Part shown: piece after piece, positions 48,301-53,444 of the stretch
How positions within the stretch are numbered: position 1 is the stretch's first letter
How the letters are laid out: every line of letters begins with the position of its first letter
Assembly: GCA_907165275.2 (NCBI GenBank)
Contig: OU015672.1
Coordinates: 8,042,501 to 8,106,500, forward strand
DNA from: Zygaena filipendulae
Lineage: Eukaryota; Arthropoda; Insecta; Lepidoptera; Zygaenidae
Direction of reading: 5' to 3'
Length of the DNA: 64,000 nucleotides
Position numbers and translations under genes: made by a program
Notes under the pieces: generated by a model
Database searches by the model: none
Seen by the model: the letters and a program-made list of their open reading frames with translations, nothing else
What the model was told of the DNA's origin: nothing

Positions 48301-51300
48301 GATAGAAATGTCACTGTCGTATTGACAGGGTCATGTGACACTGACAGACAGATAACTTTAATATCCAAAAGCGAAATTAAGGTTGAACTGTGTCGAGTTA
48401 CTTCCAAAAGTTCCAGTAAAGAATCGAAATGCATCTTACCGATGCATTTTAAAGTAAATAACTTCAGAAAATGGAAAATATGCGTTGACTGTATGCAATT
48501 AGTTTCTTTTGCCTTCTCTGAAAGAGGTAAATGTTTCCTAAAAAAATAAAAGTGACGTCATGTGTTAAACTTGGCTGTGATTGGTGTTTCGTTGCATTGT
48601 TCCGTTTCACAAAATTTAAAGTTGAATATTTTGGAAACTATTGAAATTTTTTTAGTAAATCTTTCACGATAACGCTTTTCTAAGGCTCTACTTTTGAAAT
48701 ATTGACACAATTTCTTATAATAAATTTCATGCTAGTACCCTATTTAAGCATAAATAATTTTCGGTTGGAAACTAAACTATATAAACTATGTGAAGGCGAT
48801 ATAATGCAGTGTGAACGCTATGTCGAAGCTATTTTGATAGTGTACGTAATTTGTGTCTACATGTGAAGACCTATCATTAGCATTTTTGTTATATTTACAT
48901 TCTATATATATGTAGAATATAGAAGGAACAGTAGTAGCAGATAACAGCAGATAGTTACCAGCAGATGTAATGATAGCTGCATGACTGATGATAACATAGC
49001 GTAATGTAACTGAAGGACGGCATGACCGAGACTATAAGCTGAGCGACACATTTAGAACAAACTAGAAACTATTACAATGAATTGCATCAACATAGAAGTT
49101 GTACAGCATACCAGATATCCGTAGGGAACACGGAGCAGTGCCTGGGACTTGCGACCCAGGTGTAGGTTTGATGGGGCTCCTTTACAATGCATCAACGCTC
49201 ACCTCCACTGCCCGTGCTCCCGACTTCTCGCCGATATATACAAATTACATTTACGCTGCTGGTATTCCATCGGTCGTGCCGTACCACCCATCCCGCTCCC
49301 GCTACAGTTGTGTGGACGTGAGCGATGACTATCAGGTGTTACAACCGGGGCCGCAGGTCGCGCGTCAGCAAGCGGCCCCGCGCGCTGGCGGCGGACGCGG
49401 CGGCGGCGCTGCCCTGGGCCGGCGCGCTGGCGCTGGCCGCGCTCGCGCGCCTGCGCTGCGACCCGCCGCGCTGCGAGGGCAAGCGGTGAGCTGGTTTCTA
49501 TATTTGTATTTATATAGTAATCGATTATTTAATACTATGTCACATCCCTAGGCTCGCCGCTGCGTCGCGCCGGGGCACGGGAAGTGTCGCTTCTTTACGT
49601 AGTGATGTTTAATATTGTTGTGTGGTGCAGGGTGTTGGTGGCGGGCGCCAACTCGGGCGAGGGGTGCGCCCTGGTGCAGCTGCTGGCGGGGGCGGGGGCG
49701 CGCGTGGCGGTGCTGGCGGCGGGCCGGGGGGCGCGCGCGCTGCAGGAGCTGGGTGAGTGGGGGCGGGGGCGGGGGGGGGGGCGCGCGTGGCGGTGCTGGC
49801 GGCGGGCGGGGGGGCGCGCGCGCTGCAGGAGCTGGGTGAGTGGGGGCGGGGGCGCGCGTGGCGGTGCTGGCGGCGGGCCGGGGGGCGCTCGCGCTGCAGG
49901 AGCTGGGTGAGTGGGGGCGGGGGCGGGGGTGGGGGCGCGCGTGGCGGTGCTGGCGGCGGGCCGGGGGGCGCGCGCGCTGCAGGAGCTGGGTGAGTGGGGG
50001 CGGGGGCGGGGGTGGGGGCGCGCGTGGCGGTGCTGGCGGCGGGCCGGGGGGCGCGCGCGCTGCAGGAGCTGGGTGAGTGGGGGCGGGGGCGCGCGTGGCG
50101 GTGCTGGCGGCGGGCCGGGGGGCGCTCGCGCTGCAGGAGCTGGGTGAGTGGGGGCGGGGGCGGGGGTGGGGGCGCGCGTGGCGGTGCTGGCGGCGGGCCG
50201 GGGGGCGCGCGCGCTGCAGGAGCTGGGTGAGTGGGGGCGGGGGCGCGCGTGGCGGTGCTGGCGGCGGGCCGGGGGGCGCGCGCGCTGCAGGAGCTGGGTG
50301 AGTGGGGGCGGGGGCGCGCGTGGCGGTGCTGGCGGCGGGCCGGGGGGCGCGCGCGCTGCAGGAGCTGGGTGAGTGGGGGCGGGGGCGCGCGTGGCGGTGC
50401 TGGCGGCGGGCCGGGGGGCGCGCGCGCTGCAGGAGCTGGGTGAGTGGGGGCGGGGGCGCGCGTGGCGGTGCTGGCGGCGGGCCGGGGGGGCGCGCGCGCT
50501 GCAGGAGCTGGGTGAGTGGGGGCGGGGGCGGGGGCGCGCGTGGCGGTGCTGGCGGCGGGCCGGGGGGCGCGCGCGCTGCAGGAGCTGGGTGAGTGGGGGC
50601 GGGGGCGGGGGCGCGCGTGGCGGTGCTGGCGGCGGGCCGGGGGGCGCGCGCGCTGCAGGAGCTGGGTGAGTGGGGGCGGGGGCGGGGGCGCGCGTGGCGG
50701 TGCTGGCGGCGGGCCGGGGGGCGCGCGCGCTGCAGGAGCTGGGTAATCATTCCAAAAAAACCTCATTTTAGATATTATTTGTACCTTATACACTTTTATC
50801 TACTTTGTGACGGCTTTCCGCAACCTACGTCAAGTACCTACTTTAATACCTAAGTACCTTATCGTAGGTCCCTCACCAAACTGCATTGTAAGACATTGTA
50901 CGATACACGTGCGTTTATTGTCATACACACTCGACTCCACTACGCCCCGTGGGTTATACTCAACATAACGCACTTGTGTAGTAATGTACTAAATCGATGC
51001 TGGTGCCCCAGGCGCCCGGGAGGTGGTGGAGTGGGCGGCCGACAGCCCCGCGGGCGGCGCGTGGGCGGCGGCGGCGCGGCACGCGGCGCGCGCGGGGCCC
51101 TGGGACTGCGCCTTCGTGTGCTCCGCCGCGCCCGCCGGGCCCGCGCCCGAGCCCGCCGCCCTGCTCAGGTATCTGGATTGAAGAAGATGGTCTAAGGTAG
51201 TCATCAACTGGTACGCCATCTACAAAAAACGTAGAACAGGCAGCCCACACAAAAGATGGAGTGATGATATTACTGAAATAGGTAGTGGAGAAATTGTGGA

Positions 51301-52871
51301 GTAGAACTGCCAGAGATAGGACAAAATTGGAGAAGGCTTTTACCGCTAAAATACATAAATCAAGAAAAAAAACTAGCATTTTAATTTTTAATTTTTTTTT
51401 AATTTTAAATTAAAAATTATAAAAAAAAAACAACTAACAAAAAAAAAATCTTGCAGGACTTTGATGACGTAACAAAACCTGAGCACCCCCCCAAAAAGTA
51501 GCCACCAACCAAGTATTTGACTTTGTAGGTAGCTAGCTCTAGCTCAGTTATGTAGTCTCAAATTACTTTATATTATAATTTCTTCATAGCCTATTGACGG
51601 TTTTAAATTTTATTGGTCAGAGCGACGGCGCCGGCCGGCTCCGTGCTGGAGCTACGACCTAGCCCGCTGACCTCGGACCGCCTCCCGGGCCCGTTCGCCG
51701 CGCTCTTCGCCGCCTCCTTCTACACCTACAGGGTGCTGCGGGTGAGTACATGCGCTGACCCCACAGTACACGAGGCAGCTTCAGAATTAAAGAGACCTAA
51801 TTAGAAAATTGCAAATTTGTGGGAAACAAGACTGTACCTATAGTGATTTGCCGGATATCCGTATCCGTAGCCGGAGATATTCAAGAGAGAAAAAATATTT
51901 ATTTTATTTTATTTTACTTTATTTGGAAAATCAACAGCTACAAAAATATAATGAACATTTGAGTGTCAAACAAAAAAGCCGATTACAGATTTTCGCACAT
52001 TGGTTGTCATGTATCCGTATCCGTATCTGTTACTTTTTGGTGGATCTTTTTAAAACAACGTTCTTTAGCGCACCATTCAAAATTTTAAGGTTACAGAAAG
52101 GGACATAGGGCACCTAATTTTTATCTTGGAATCACCACAGGAACTCCGAATCCGGCGCGAGGAACAGCTAGTAACGTTATAAGTGTGTGTGTGCATGTGT
52201 GTTTGTGCGGTGCAGTGGGTGTGCGGGCGCGGCTGGCACACGGACTGGCTGGAGCAGCCCTGGGTGCTGCGCGCCGGGCTGGAGGAGCTGGCGCGGCGCG
52301 TCGACGGGGGGCAGCTGGCGCCTGTGCTCGACAAGGTACCTTACATTACCACTCCCAACACACCACTTCACTGATGTACCAACATCCGTTCCCGCTTCGC
52401 TTGCTCTTACAATCACAGTTCCATAGTACTTAGCATCAAATTTGTGCAACCGTAGCATAAAGAAAAAAGATGTATTAGCCCTTTAGTCCAAGTTGACAAA
52501 CTATGGTTGATCGTTAACGCTATAGAAAAATAAAGAACGTATCTGTGGCTAGGAGCTATTGATTAATGTGCCATACTTAGAAACGAATCTTCCATCTTGT
52601 ACTAATCATTGACAAGACAAGCAAGAAATCTCCCACCTTGTGTTGTCTGATGGCTTGACAAAAAAAATATTATCATTTCTAATATTATAATGTACTTGAA
52701 TTCAATCACTTGAATCACTATCAATCAAAATATAAGCTTATTGTAGTTAAATTGGATATTTGAATATTTGATTATATTTGTCAGGTGTTTCTGCCGCAAG
52801 ACTTCGAGGAGGCGCTCGCGCACGCGTGCAGCGACGAAGCGATCGGCACCACCGTCATTCGATTCCCTTAA
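22162..52871 (+). CDS. RTN4IP1-like medium-chain dehydrogenase/reductase, 12 exons, 485 aa
   Basis: Exons: 22162-22209, 23601-23681, 24669-24834, 27741-27911, 40678-40818, 41574-41688, 49357-49485, 49631-49752, 51012-51168, 51621-51741, 52216-52335 and 52785-52871. They total 1458 nt with every phase matching. Residues 1-98 are a charged helical extension. About 103-125 are hydrophobic ([20 protein letters not shown]), a likely membrane segment. From about 143 the protein follows the zinc-free quinone oxidoreductase/RTN4IP1 plan: [28 protein letters not shown], a Rossmann nucleotide loop GANSGEG (289-295), and the C-terminal [22 protein letters not shown]4IP1 is a mitochondrial NAD(P)H oxidoreductase linked to coenzyme Q metabolism in animals; membrane anchoring here is inferred. 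Exon 7 could instead start at 49336 (also in frame); 49357 fits the family spacing. Intron 4 hosts the antisense GH1 gene. Another insect MDR paralogue is possible. Confidence 0.85.
22590..22775 (-). repeat. Lepidopteran short dispersed repeat, complete copy
   Basis: On the minus strand it starts CTAGCTGTGCCCCACGGTTT and ends TTGCATTTATAATAGTTAGGA. Lies in intron 1 of the RTN4IP1-like gene. Confidence 0.75.
23296..23473 (-). repeat. Lepidopteran short dispersed repeat
   Basis: Minus strand reads CTAGCTGTTCCTTGCAGTTT, GGAGTTCCTGCAGGAATTCC and GACAACATGCATTGC. Mutated CpG positions suggest an older copy. Confidence 0.65.
23912..24140. mobile_element. TIR element with 4-bp target duplication family, copy 3 (diverged ends)
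   Basis: Inner blocks GATAAGCAATAACATTTTAA and GTGGGTTAACACACTATTGC are present, but the outermost GGACGCA/TGCGTCC bases are mutated and no flanking duplication is visible. It lies in intron 2 of the RTN4IP1-like gene. Confidence 0.75.
24237..24472 (+). repeat. Short dispersed repeat, subfamily B
   Basis: Reads CTAGCTGTCCCCCGCGATTT, TTTCGGAGTTCCCGCGGAGG and CTATCCTATCTTTTAAGTTG, and ends ACGTGATTTATATATATTAG. Nearly the same as the copy at 62600. Confidence 0.8.
24985..25325 (-). repeat. Two adjacent short dispersed repeats
   Basis: Two minus-strand fragments, about 24985-25150 and 25170-25325. The second begins CTAGCTGTTCCTCGCGG and contains GGTCCCCACGGGAATTCC. The intervening and following intron DNA (25330-26870) has AATCGATT-rich stretches but no gene that I can support. 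Confidence 0.6.
26085..26275. repeat. Imperfect inverted repeat
   Basis: GTGGCGCTGCAATCGCTGCC near 26111 pairs imperfectly with GCCGCAGCGATCGTAGCGCC near 26237. GTGCCGA and TCGGCAC strings also face each other inside. Probably a small fold-back or TIR element. Confidence 0.5.
26879..27139 (+). pseudogene. Transposon-derived remnant with SWIM-like zinc-finger C-terminus
   Basis: The frame ends [33 protein letters not shown] and [12 protein letters not shown] before a stop. The pattern CxCxxGxRTVGCCxHVxTxxWYLxxxRH matches the SWIM-type zinc-finger tails of multi-copy, transposon-related arthropod proteins. Upstream of about 26885 the similarity is lost. It is an intronic relic on the same strand as the host gene, with no sign of splicing to it. 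Confidence 0.6.
28190..28772. repeat. 53-bp tandem repeat: inverted-repeat element with one amplified arm
   Basis: About ten head-to-tail units of 53 bp (ACTTGTCGGGTGTCGGATCC, then GGATTTTAATCGGATGTCGG, CGCCTCTGTTC) are followed by one inverted half unit. Outer ends TAACACCCCGTTCCCACTTG (28190) and CAAGTGGGAACTGAGTGTTA (28754-28773) are inverted repeats of each other. The structure reads as a small TIR element whose left arm expanded in tandem. Intron 4 of the RTN4IP1-like gene. Confidence 0.85.
29353..37222 (-). CDS. Glycoside hydrolase family 1 beta-glucosidase (myrosinase/lactase-phlorizin hydrolase-like), 6 exons, 507 aa
   Basis: Minus-strand exons in order are 37222-37200, 36360-36245, 35545-34875, 33679-33371, 33095-32851 and 29512-29353; all phases join and total 1524 nt. 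The first exon encodes the start of a signal peptide ([16 protein letters not shown]), so the enzyme is secreted, probably into the gut lumen. GH1 landmarks in order: [46 protein letters not shown], the acid/base Glu in TFNEP (about 186), [11 protein letters not shown], the nucleophile Glu in YITENG (about 399), and WSLMDNYEW. Both catalytic Glu are present, so activity is plausible, unlike plant myrosinases, which have Gln at the acid/base position. It probably hydrolyses plant beta-glucosides. It is wholly contained, antisense, in intron 4 of the RTN4IP1-like gene. Substrate cannot be told from sequence. Confidence 0.95.
29540..29600 (+). repeat. ACCGACTTCCAAAAAGGAGG repeat block
   Basis: The string ACCGACTTCCAAAAAGGAGG with following GTTCTATGTTCGATTGTATG recurs from the LINE 3' UTR at 1442-1470. 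It lies just upstream (in gene sense) of the last GH1 exon. Confidence 0.6.
29648..29832 (+). repeat. Lepidopteran short dispersed repeat
   Basis: Begins CTAGCTGACCCCCGCGGTTT, carries AAAGTACCCTATGTC and GACAACGTGTGTGCAAAATT, and ends TTGCGTTTATAATGTTATTAG. Confidence 0.75.
29888..30154 (+). mobile_element. tRNA-derived SINE with poly(A) tail
   Basis: The head resembles a tRNA: TTTGGCGCAGAGG (29895-29907) fits the A box, and GGTTCGATTCC (29941-29951) is a perfect B box. These are the internal RNA polymerase III promoter elements. The non-tRNA body ends CTTAGTGTGGGATCAAGTAG ... GTGGATTATT and then 14 A (30141-30154). A tail fragment of the same family lies at 35603-35665. Because of the attached body and poly(A), this is a SINE and not a tRNA gene. 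Confidence 0.85.
30183..32004. mobile_element. Palindromic DNA element with transposase-like reading frames
   Basis: The ends are AGGGTGGGTCA (about 30184) and TGACCCACCCT (about 32002). The interior is a large palindrome centred near 30955, where AATACTTGTACAGAATAGTT occurs inverted on both sides. Each arm encodes the same protein C-terminus pointing outwards. On minus (30827-30501) it reads [10 protein letters not shown] ... [15 protein letters not shown] ... [19 protein letters not shown] ... IKAQIESR. On plus (31352-31639) a near copy follows. The right arm also keeps an upstream block [20 protein letters not shown] ... [19 protein letters not shown] (about 31045-31190), deleted from the left arm. 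These blocks resemble multi-copy uncharacterised arthropod proteins that I take to be transposon products. Frames are interrupted, so it is a relic. Confidence 0.7.
32009..32467. mobile_element. Fold-back element with arms of about 170 bp
   Basis: The left arm contains AGACAGGACAGTAAGGGTAG and GCACCTTAACCGTTATAGTT. The right arm contains AACCATAACGGTTAAGGTGC and CCTTACTGTCCCGTCT. The arms run to GATTGGCATCAAAAAA or its complement at about 32190 and 32278, with a loop of about 90 bp. Several mismatches show it is older than the hairpin at 8602. It abuts the palindromic element to its left. Confidence 0.8.
32499..32602 (+). repeat. (CA)n microsatellite
   Basis: About 100 bp of CA dinucleotides with a few CG and TA interruptions, in GH1 intron 5. 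Any reading frame through it is simple-repeat translation. Confidence 0.95.
34001..34617 (+). mobile_element. 620-bp TIR element (CAATAGGGTACTTGCA family), copy A
   Basis: Starts CAATAGGGTACTTGCATGAA and ends TGCAAGTACCCTGTTG, inverted terminal repeats of about 16 bp. The interior matches 48108-48745 in opposite orientation (for example TTGTGTCAATATTTCAAAAA and GTAGGCCATATATCTTTAAA). No coding capacity, so non-autonomous. It lies in GH1 intron 3. Confidence 0.85.
34675..34852 (-). repeat. Lepidopteran short dispersed repeat
   Basis: Minus strand begins ATAGCTGTTCCCCGCGGTTT and carries GGTGCCGCGGGAATTCC and GACGACATGCATGCACAATT. It stops about 20 bp before GH1 exon 3. Confidence 0.75.
35603..35665 (+). 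repeat. Tail fragment of the tRNA-derived SINE
   Basis: CGTAGCTTAGTGTGGGATCA and AGTAGATCTGTGAAG match the 3' end of the SINE at 29888-30154. Confidence 0.6.
35795..35866 (+). repeat. Short dispersed repeat, 5' fragment
   Basis: CACCCACGGTTTCACTTGCG, then TCGGAGCTCCCGTGGGAATT and AAAAGTACCCC, broken off at about 35866 where a LINE fragment starts. Confidence 0.6.
35978..36146 (-). pseudogene. LINE C-terminal zinc-knuckle fragment
   Basis: The minus-strand frame reads [36 protein letters not shown] and a stop. The CG...E..H...C..C spacing is the C-terminal cysteine/histidine motif of R1/jockey-type LINE reverse transcriptase ORFs. It is short and 5' truncated, in GH1 intron 2. Confidence 0.6.
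36438..36852 (+). mobile_element. CRE-bearing MITE, copy 6, with tandemly repeated terminus
   Basis: A short-repeat fragment (CCCCGCGATTTCACCCGCAT) is cut by this element. The terminal 15-mer AATGGGCATGATGAC occurs four times (about 36466-36525) before the canonical start AATGGGCATGTTGACTAA. The body is complete and carries both TGACGTCA sites (near 36653 and 36697). It ends GTCCACATCCCCATT. It lies in GH1 intron 1. Confidence 0.85.
36866..37152 (-). mobile_element. CRE-bearing MITE, copy 7
   Basis: Directly adjoins copy 6 in opposite orientation. It has one intact TGACGTCA (near 37012) and ends GTCAACATGCCC. The two copies together form a large imperfect palindrome less than 400 bp from the GH1 first exon. 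Confidence 0.8.
37242..37303 (-). promoter_or_regulatory. Candidate GH1 core promoter with TATA box and paired GATA sites
   Basis: On the minus strand, TATAAATA (37266-37259) is followed 22 bp later by a TCAG initiator-like string (about 37244), giving a 5' leader of about 20 nt before the ATG at 37222. The spacing is slightly short for a TATA/Inr pair. Further upstream, TTATCACTGATAA (about 37289-37301) places two GATA motifs tail to tail; GATA factors drive many insect midgut genes. Function is inferred. Confidence 0.45.
37878..37988. repeat. Inverted repeat
   Basis: GTGCGGAACCGTCATTG pairs with CAATGACAGGCTTTCCGCAC, and AGTTCCGAC with GTCGGAACT. Likely a small fold-back element in intron 4 of the RTN4IP1-like gene, upstream of the GH1 promoter. 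Confidence 0.6.
38086..38254. repeat. GC-rich inverted repeat hairpin
   Basis: CCACAGTCTCGGCGGC and AAAAACAAATGGTAGACAAC on the left arm pair with GTTGTCTACCATTTGTTTTT and GCCGAGACTGTGG on the right. The stem is about 60 bp with a loop of about 40 bp, and includes GGC/GCC triplets. It stands out from the AT-rich surroundings. Confidence 0.75.
38395..38940 (-). mobile_element. CRE-bearing MITE (copy 8) nested in a short dispersed repeat
   Basis: The outer repeat is split: left part TTGTTTGTTACC ... CCGATCATCATGG (38400-38463), right part TTTTGCATACACGCTGTCGG (about 38886). Between them lies a MITE from GGGGATGTGGACTAC to GTCAACATGGCCC with both CREs intact (near 38706 and 38751). An extra segment of about 95 bp (about 38547-38640, ending in a TTTC repeat) interrupts the MITE itself. 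Removing the MITE and one AT restores the outer repeat, which defines the target duplication. Confidence 0.85.
38995..39195 (+). repeat. Short dispersed repeat, diverged
   Basis: CTAGTCGATTCCCCACAGTT at the start and TTTATTATAATATTACTCTAG at the end match the family's ends; the middle is degenerate. Confidence 0.5.
39215..39518 (+). mobile_element. CRE-bearing MITE, copy 9
   Basis: Runs from GGCTACTTGACAAAA through TTTAGTCCGTCGTGTAGATT and CACCCTAAACTTTAATGCGC to GACGGACTAATTAGAATTTT. Both TGACGTCA sites are intact (near 39338 and 39383). Terminal bases have diverged. Confidence 0.8.
39820..40220. repeat. Cluster of short dispersed repeat fragments
   Basis: A plus-oriented piece (39820-39900, CTAGCGGTTCCCCTTCGGTT) is followed by minus-oriented pieces (39925-40115 and about 40116-40220, ending GGAACTGCTAG). 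They lie in opposite orientations within 400 bp. Confidence 0.65.
40375..40605 (+). repeat. Dispersed repeat with GCCGCCCATAGACATCTGCA core
   Basis: Contains GGGCAAGTGGTACACCTGAT, GGTAAGTGATTACCGCCGCC and GCCCTACCACCAAGC. Its core matches the minus-strand copy at 5790-5890. It is followed by a CTTT/CTCT microsatellite (40600-40660) that supplies the pyrimidine tract of the RTN4IP1-like exon 5 acceptor at 40677. Confidence 0.65.
40862..41065 (+). repeat. Lepidopteran short dispersed repeat, complete copy
   Basis: Starts CTAGCTGTGCCCCGCGGTTT, includes GAGTTCCCGCGGGAATACCG and AGCCGTTTTTGCGTGATTG, and ends TCATTTATAATATTAGTAGGA. It begins only about 45 bp after exon 5 of the RTN4IP1-like gene. 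Confidence 0.85.
41068..41240 (+). repeat. Short dispersed repeat, subfamily C
   Basis: ACTAGATGTGCCCCGCAGTT, then CGCGAAAGGTTTTTATACAA and CCGACATCCGATTTCAATAA, and a short CAGA repeat. A different body from subfamilies A and B. Confidence 0.6.
41370..41480 (-). repeat. Short dispersed repeat fragment
   Basis: Minus strand reads GAGCTCCCGCGGGAATTTCA and GTACCCCTGACGTGTTTGC; truncated at both ends. Confidence 0.55.
41860..42335 (+). pseudogene. Truncated LINE, C-terminal reverse transcriptase end
   Basis: The frame ending at 42248 reads [54 protein letters not shown] and a stop. This is the C-terminal domain layout of CR1/jockey-type LINE polymerases. A TTTATTTATTTATTTATT tail follows at 42299-42320. 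The 5' part is missing. Confidence 0.7.
42754..46170 (-). CDS. LINE ORF2: endonuclease-reverse transcriptase, apparently intact
   Basis: The frame is 1138 codons without a stop. The first 200 or so residues are hydrophobic and look like spacer, so the real start is probably an internal or reinitiated one. The apurinic-type endonuclease follows: [29 protein letters not shown] (Glu), [21 protein letters not shown] (Asp-Phe-Asn), and a DLSHHAF block. The reverse transcriptase has [32 protein letters not shown] and the catalytic LYADDLQIY. The C-terminal domain ends [16 protein letters not shown]. The lack of disabling mutations suggests recent insertion or activity. The polymerase differs clearly from the LINE at 1-1128 (FADD). 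Confidence 0.9.
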   Translation of the reverse strand: MRGITLALNRKTFNSIIMSINVPKSSIIYNSIWLSDYFLKTLLTDNLIFILCFLYFRFYISFSRFIFNIFKENLRFVMYLFCTIFLLLHMFHGLLSYWFCDSMQWCYFGGTCITFISHPILLKSCFRFYIYHVTSMYIFYIIIPLTISSCSIVFFKNKSDCPNVILVIYKPSWRHLTLLKFYLLNCCYIEISYSFIIQFIQRKNVTIGLLNPGSLCNRRHHDEFVVAVERHAVDVLAINETWLCKDQDARAPIVPGFRLRHVPRPDNVRSRGGGVGFYIRRGLRARVLEHPSSPPVEQMWLGLRVGGYSLAIGTAYRPQWINVDTFIDAMTESVNFFSKFDQVVLVGDFNIDLLERSVSDSIKLLNFIDCLSLQQYVKEPTHFTDHSATLLDVVCSSIRVANVIVEYIPDLSHHAFISFELNMKKPRPKPRWITYRPLKDINFELFNTEVNSISWEELLCDNVNDSLVAFNTKLNLLFDYHAPFKTSYVKEQSYPWITQTIKDMMRLRDKAYSKSRKTKLDQDKKTYKELKSVVNVAIFNEKKAYFRYNIDQNLKDTSVLWKNIKRNIDFRKQQFDLPLNINNPDDINNHFLDIPGNSSIDMTQLPFFWFNRFSSSVFRLHRVDEATIFEIIRKIKTNAQGVDGITLNMILLTLPRTLPIITAIVNMSIESAVFPDLWKNAIVHPLPKISNPKEYKHLRPISILPFLSKILEKVVCKQLVDYLNINNILPSKQSGFRAGRSTATALLDVVDDILAGRDIGEGSILVLLDYSRAFDTINSTLLIAKLTYYGFDDSSLKWFSSYLTGRFQQVEVILSDGTKQFSKNLPITKGVPQGSILGPVLFILYTADLPKFINNNEYHLYADDLQIYQKFKPCDTDLAVDRINEDLVRVAEWSDANGLSLNPSKSKFIVIGTKIQNSSIDSHTPVIKIKDTQIEQVTETKNLGLVMDSNLQFEKHILETVKSCYYRLKVLYQIREYIGVESRVYLCESLILSKLNYADVVVGSCLLARTKKLIQRVQNSCARFCFHIPRRAHITPYLNKSDLLNMESRRTLHFAALLFGVIKNKSPAYLYHKLKLTQRTRVPDRLICPKHRTAAFRGSFRYAATKCWNNIPPPIRNSRTIKTFKINLKKYILDKQKL
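46130..47338 (-). CDS. LINE ORF1: PHD-like zinc finger, coiled coil and nucleic-acid-binding domain
   Basis: The frame is 402 codons. Near the N-terminus CATC, CVLC, C and WKCPEC give a PHD-type zinc finger as in CR1-group ORF1 proteins. A charged region with heptad-like leucines (about residues 150-240, [20 protein letters not shown] onwards) suggests a coiled coil. The C-terminal part has [38 protein letters not shown] and [18 protein letters not shown], the pattern of ORF1 RNA-binding domains in this group. ORF1 proteins package LINE RNA. The frame is intact and overlaps ORF2 by 41 bp. Confidence 0.85.
   Translation of the reverse strand: MPLADRGRYLNLKLKSNMHSSKSMVSENCATCAKALSKKEYLRCVLCELAYDLSCLNMTTQRYRSFYAANSDRKRNWKCPECLSKVPKQGNLDTPVRITPPATNRSNSTNNPISTPLSDTQNVTLRTQFSKNLAKNEDLLDDSKDETTLTRYFSSYIKVFSDEMRAMRQELSRMCDKMSTFTDAINARLDGLEARIECIETRKSEEENGKIKILEETVLHLRTEIQDRDQDMLGNDIEIASLPETKNENATHILLTVAKKLGVELEEREIVNAQRAGPVPAPLVEGALPRARPLVVRLARRTTRDALLRAARVRRGVTTEGMALPGSPCPFYVNERLTKPIRQLFQKAREAARRRDWKFVWTREGKIYARKEQGKPSFRLRSDIDIMKIFEGYNVGSEQKDF
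48108..48745 (-). mobile_element. 620-bp TIR element (CAATAGGGTACTTGCA family), copy B
   Basis: Outer ends CAATAGGGTACTTGCATGAA (48108) and GCTAGTACCCTATT (48745). The body is the reverse complement of copy A at 34001, sharing GGCCTACTTAAACAAAGC and AATTAATTAAATAGAGCGTT. It contains TGACGTCA near 48263 and 48553. 47400-48107 holds no gene I can support apart from possible LINE 5' UTR, and 48750-49335 shows nothing recognisable. Confidence 0.8.
49631..49752 (+). CDS. RTN4IP1-like exon 8 (nucleotide-binding loop), source of the donor array
   Basis: Encodes [18 protein letters not shown], then [22 protein letters not shown], the beta-alpha-beta unit that binds NAD(P)H. The exon ends CTGG|GTGAGT at 49752/49753. 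Its last 55 or so bases, together with the donor, are the unit repeated through 50752. Only this first donor keeps the downstream exon 9 in frame with no added stop. Reading on past it in frame ends at a TGA at 49908-49910. Confidence 0.85.
49753..50752 (+). repeat. GC-rich tandem array duplicating an exon end and its 5' splice site
   Basis: Units contain GCGCGTGGCGGTGCTGGCGG, CGGGCCGGGGGGCGCG, CGCGCTGCAGGAGCTGG and GTGAGTGGGGGCGGGGG. Donor-like GTGAGT strings recur at 49753, 49836, 49907, 49990, 50073, 50144, 50227, 50298, 50369, 50440, 50512, 50589 and 50666. A last altered one (GTAATC) is at 50743. Unit lengths are 83, 71, 83, 83, 71, 83, 71, 71, 71, 72, 77, 77 and 77; they differ mainly by 6-bp GGGGGC steps. 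A variant CGCTCGCGCTGCAG recurs 237 bp apart, showing higher-order duplication of three units. Runs of five Gs make it a G-quadruplex candidate on the coding strand. Confidence 0.95.
51180..51360 (+). pseudogene. RTE-like LINE C-terminal fragment with disruptions
   Basis: AAACGTAGAACAGGCAGCCC encodes the start of [16 protein letters not shown], which parallels GKRSVGRPPARWTDDL of the RTE-like fragment at 5081-5251. Stops and a frameshift follow. It starts about 12 bp after RTN4IP1-like exon 9. Confidence 0.5.
52085..52172 (-). repeat. Short dispersed repeat fragment
   Basis: Minus strand reads CTAGCTGTTCCTCGCGCC and then GGAGTTCCTGTGGTGATTCC; it lies about 40 bp before RTN4IP1-like exon 11. 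Confidence 0.6.
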
Positions 52872-53444
52872 AAGCTCCAACCTGGGACTAGATTTAGACT
52901 TGAACCGTGCATCCCATCAGATACCACTAGACTGTTAAATATGTAAATTCTTTCATTCGATTAAGCTTAAACAGAGTGAATGTAATAAGACATGTCAAAA
53001 AACGGATTTTTTTTAGTTGCCATGGTTTCATCATACCCTAACTTATTGTTAGACTTAAAAAAGTTTGTTGTAAATATGTAGATATAGGTAGATAGTTTGT
53101 TTTTGACGTTTTTTTTCGAATCGGGCTTATTCTACTCACGCAAAGAGAACACCTGCTGATTCGTTATGACCATAATACACGACAAAAATTGTTTTCCACA
53201 CGTCCTCAAAGAAGTTTCACTTCAAAAAAATTCATAGACACCGTGTCTTATGGTATACAGAATTGTAATGTTCTGTGATCTGGAAAGTTTGGGATAGTGT
53301 TCCAGGTACGCGTGTTATTTATTTATTTATTCAAAACAAGATGAGCATGAATGTTGATTAGTGTGAAGTAAGGGCTCTGTTTCGATAAGATAATCTTCAC
53401 GACAGTAAATCAGCGTGACGGAGTAGTCTGGGGAGACCCTTATT

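Noticed and set aside
49548..50793. Two long minus-strand frames of about 400 codons rich in Pro, Ala and Arg
   Set aside because: They run over the GC-rich tandem array, which lacks stop codons in several frames. The composition follows the repeat, and the region is the antisense of a spliced intron.
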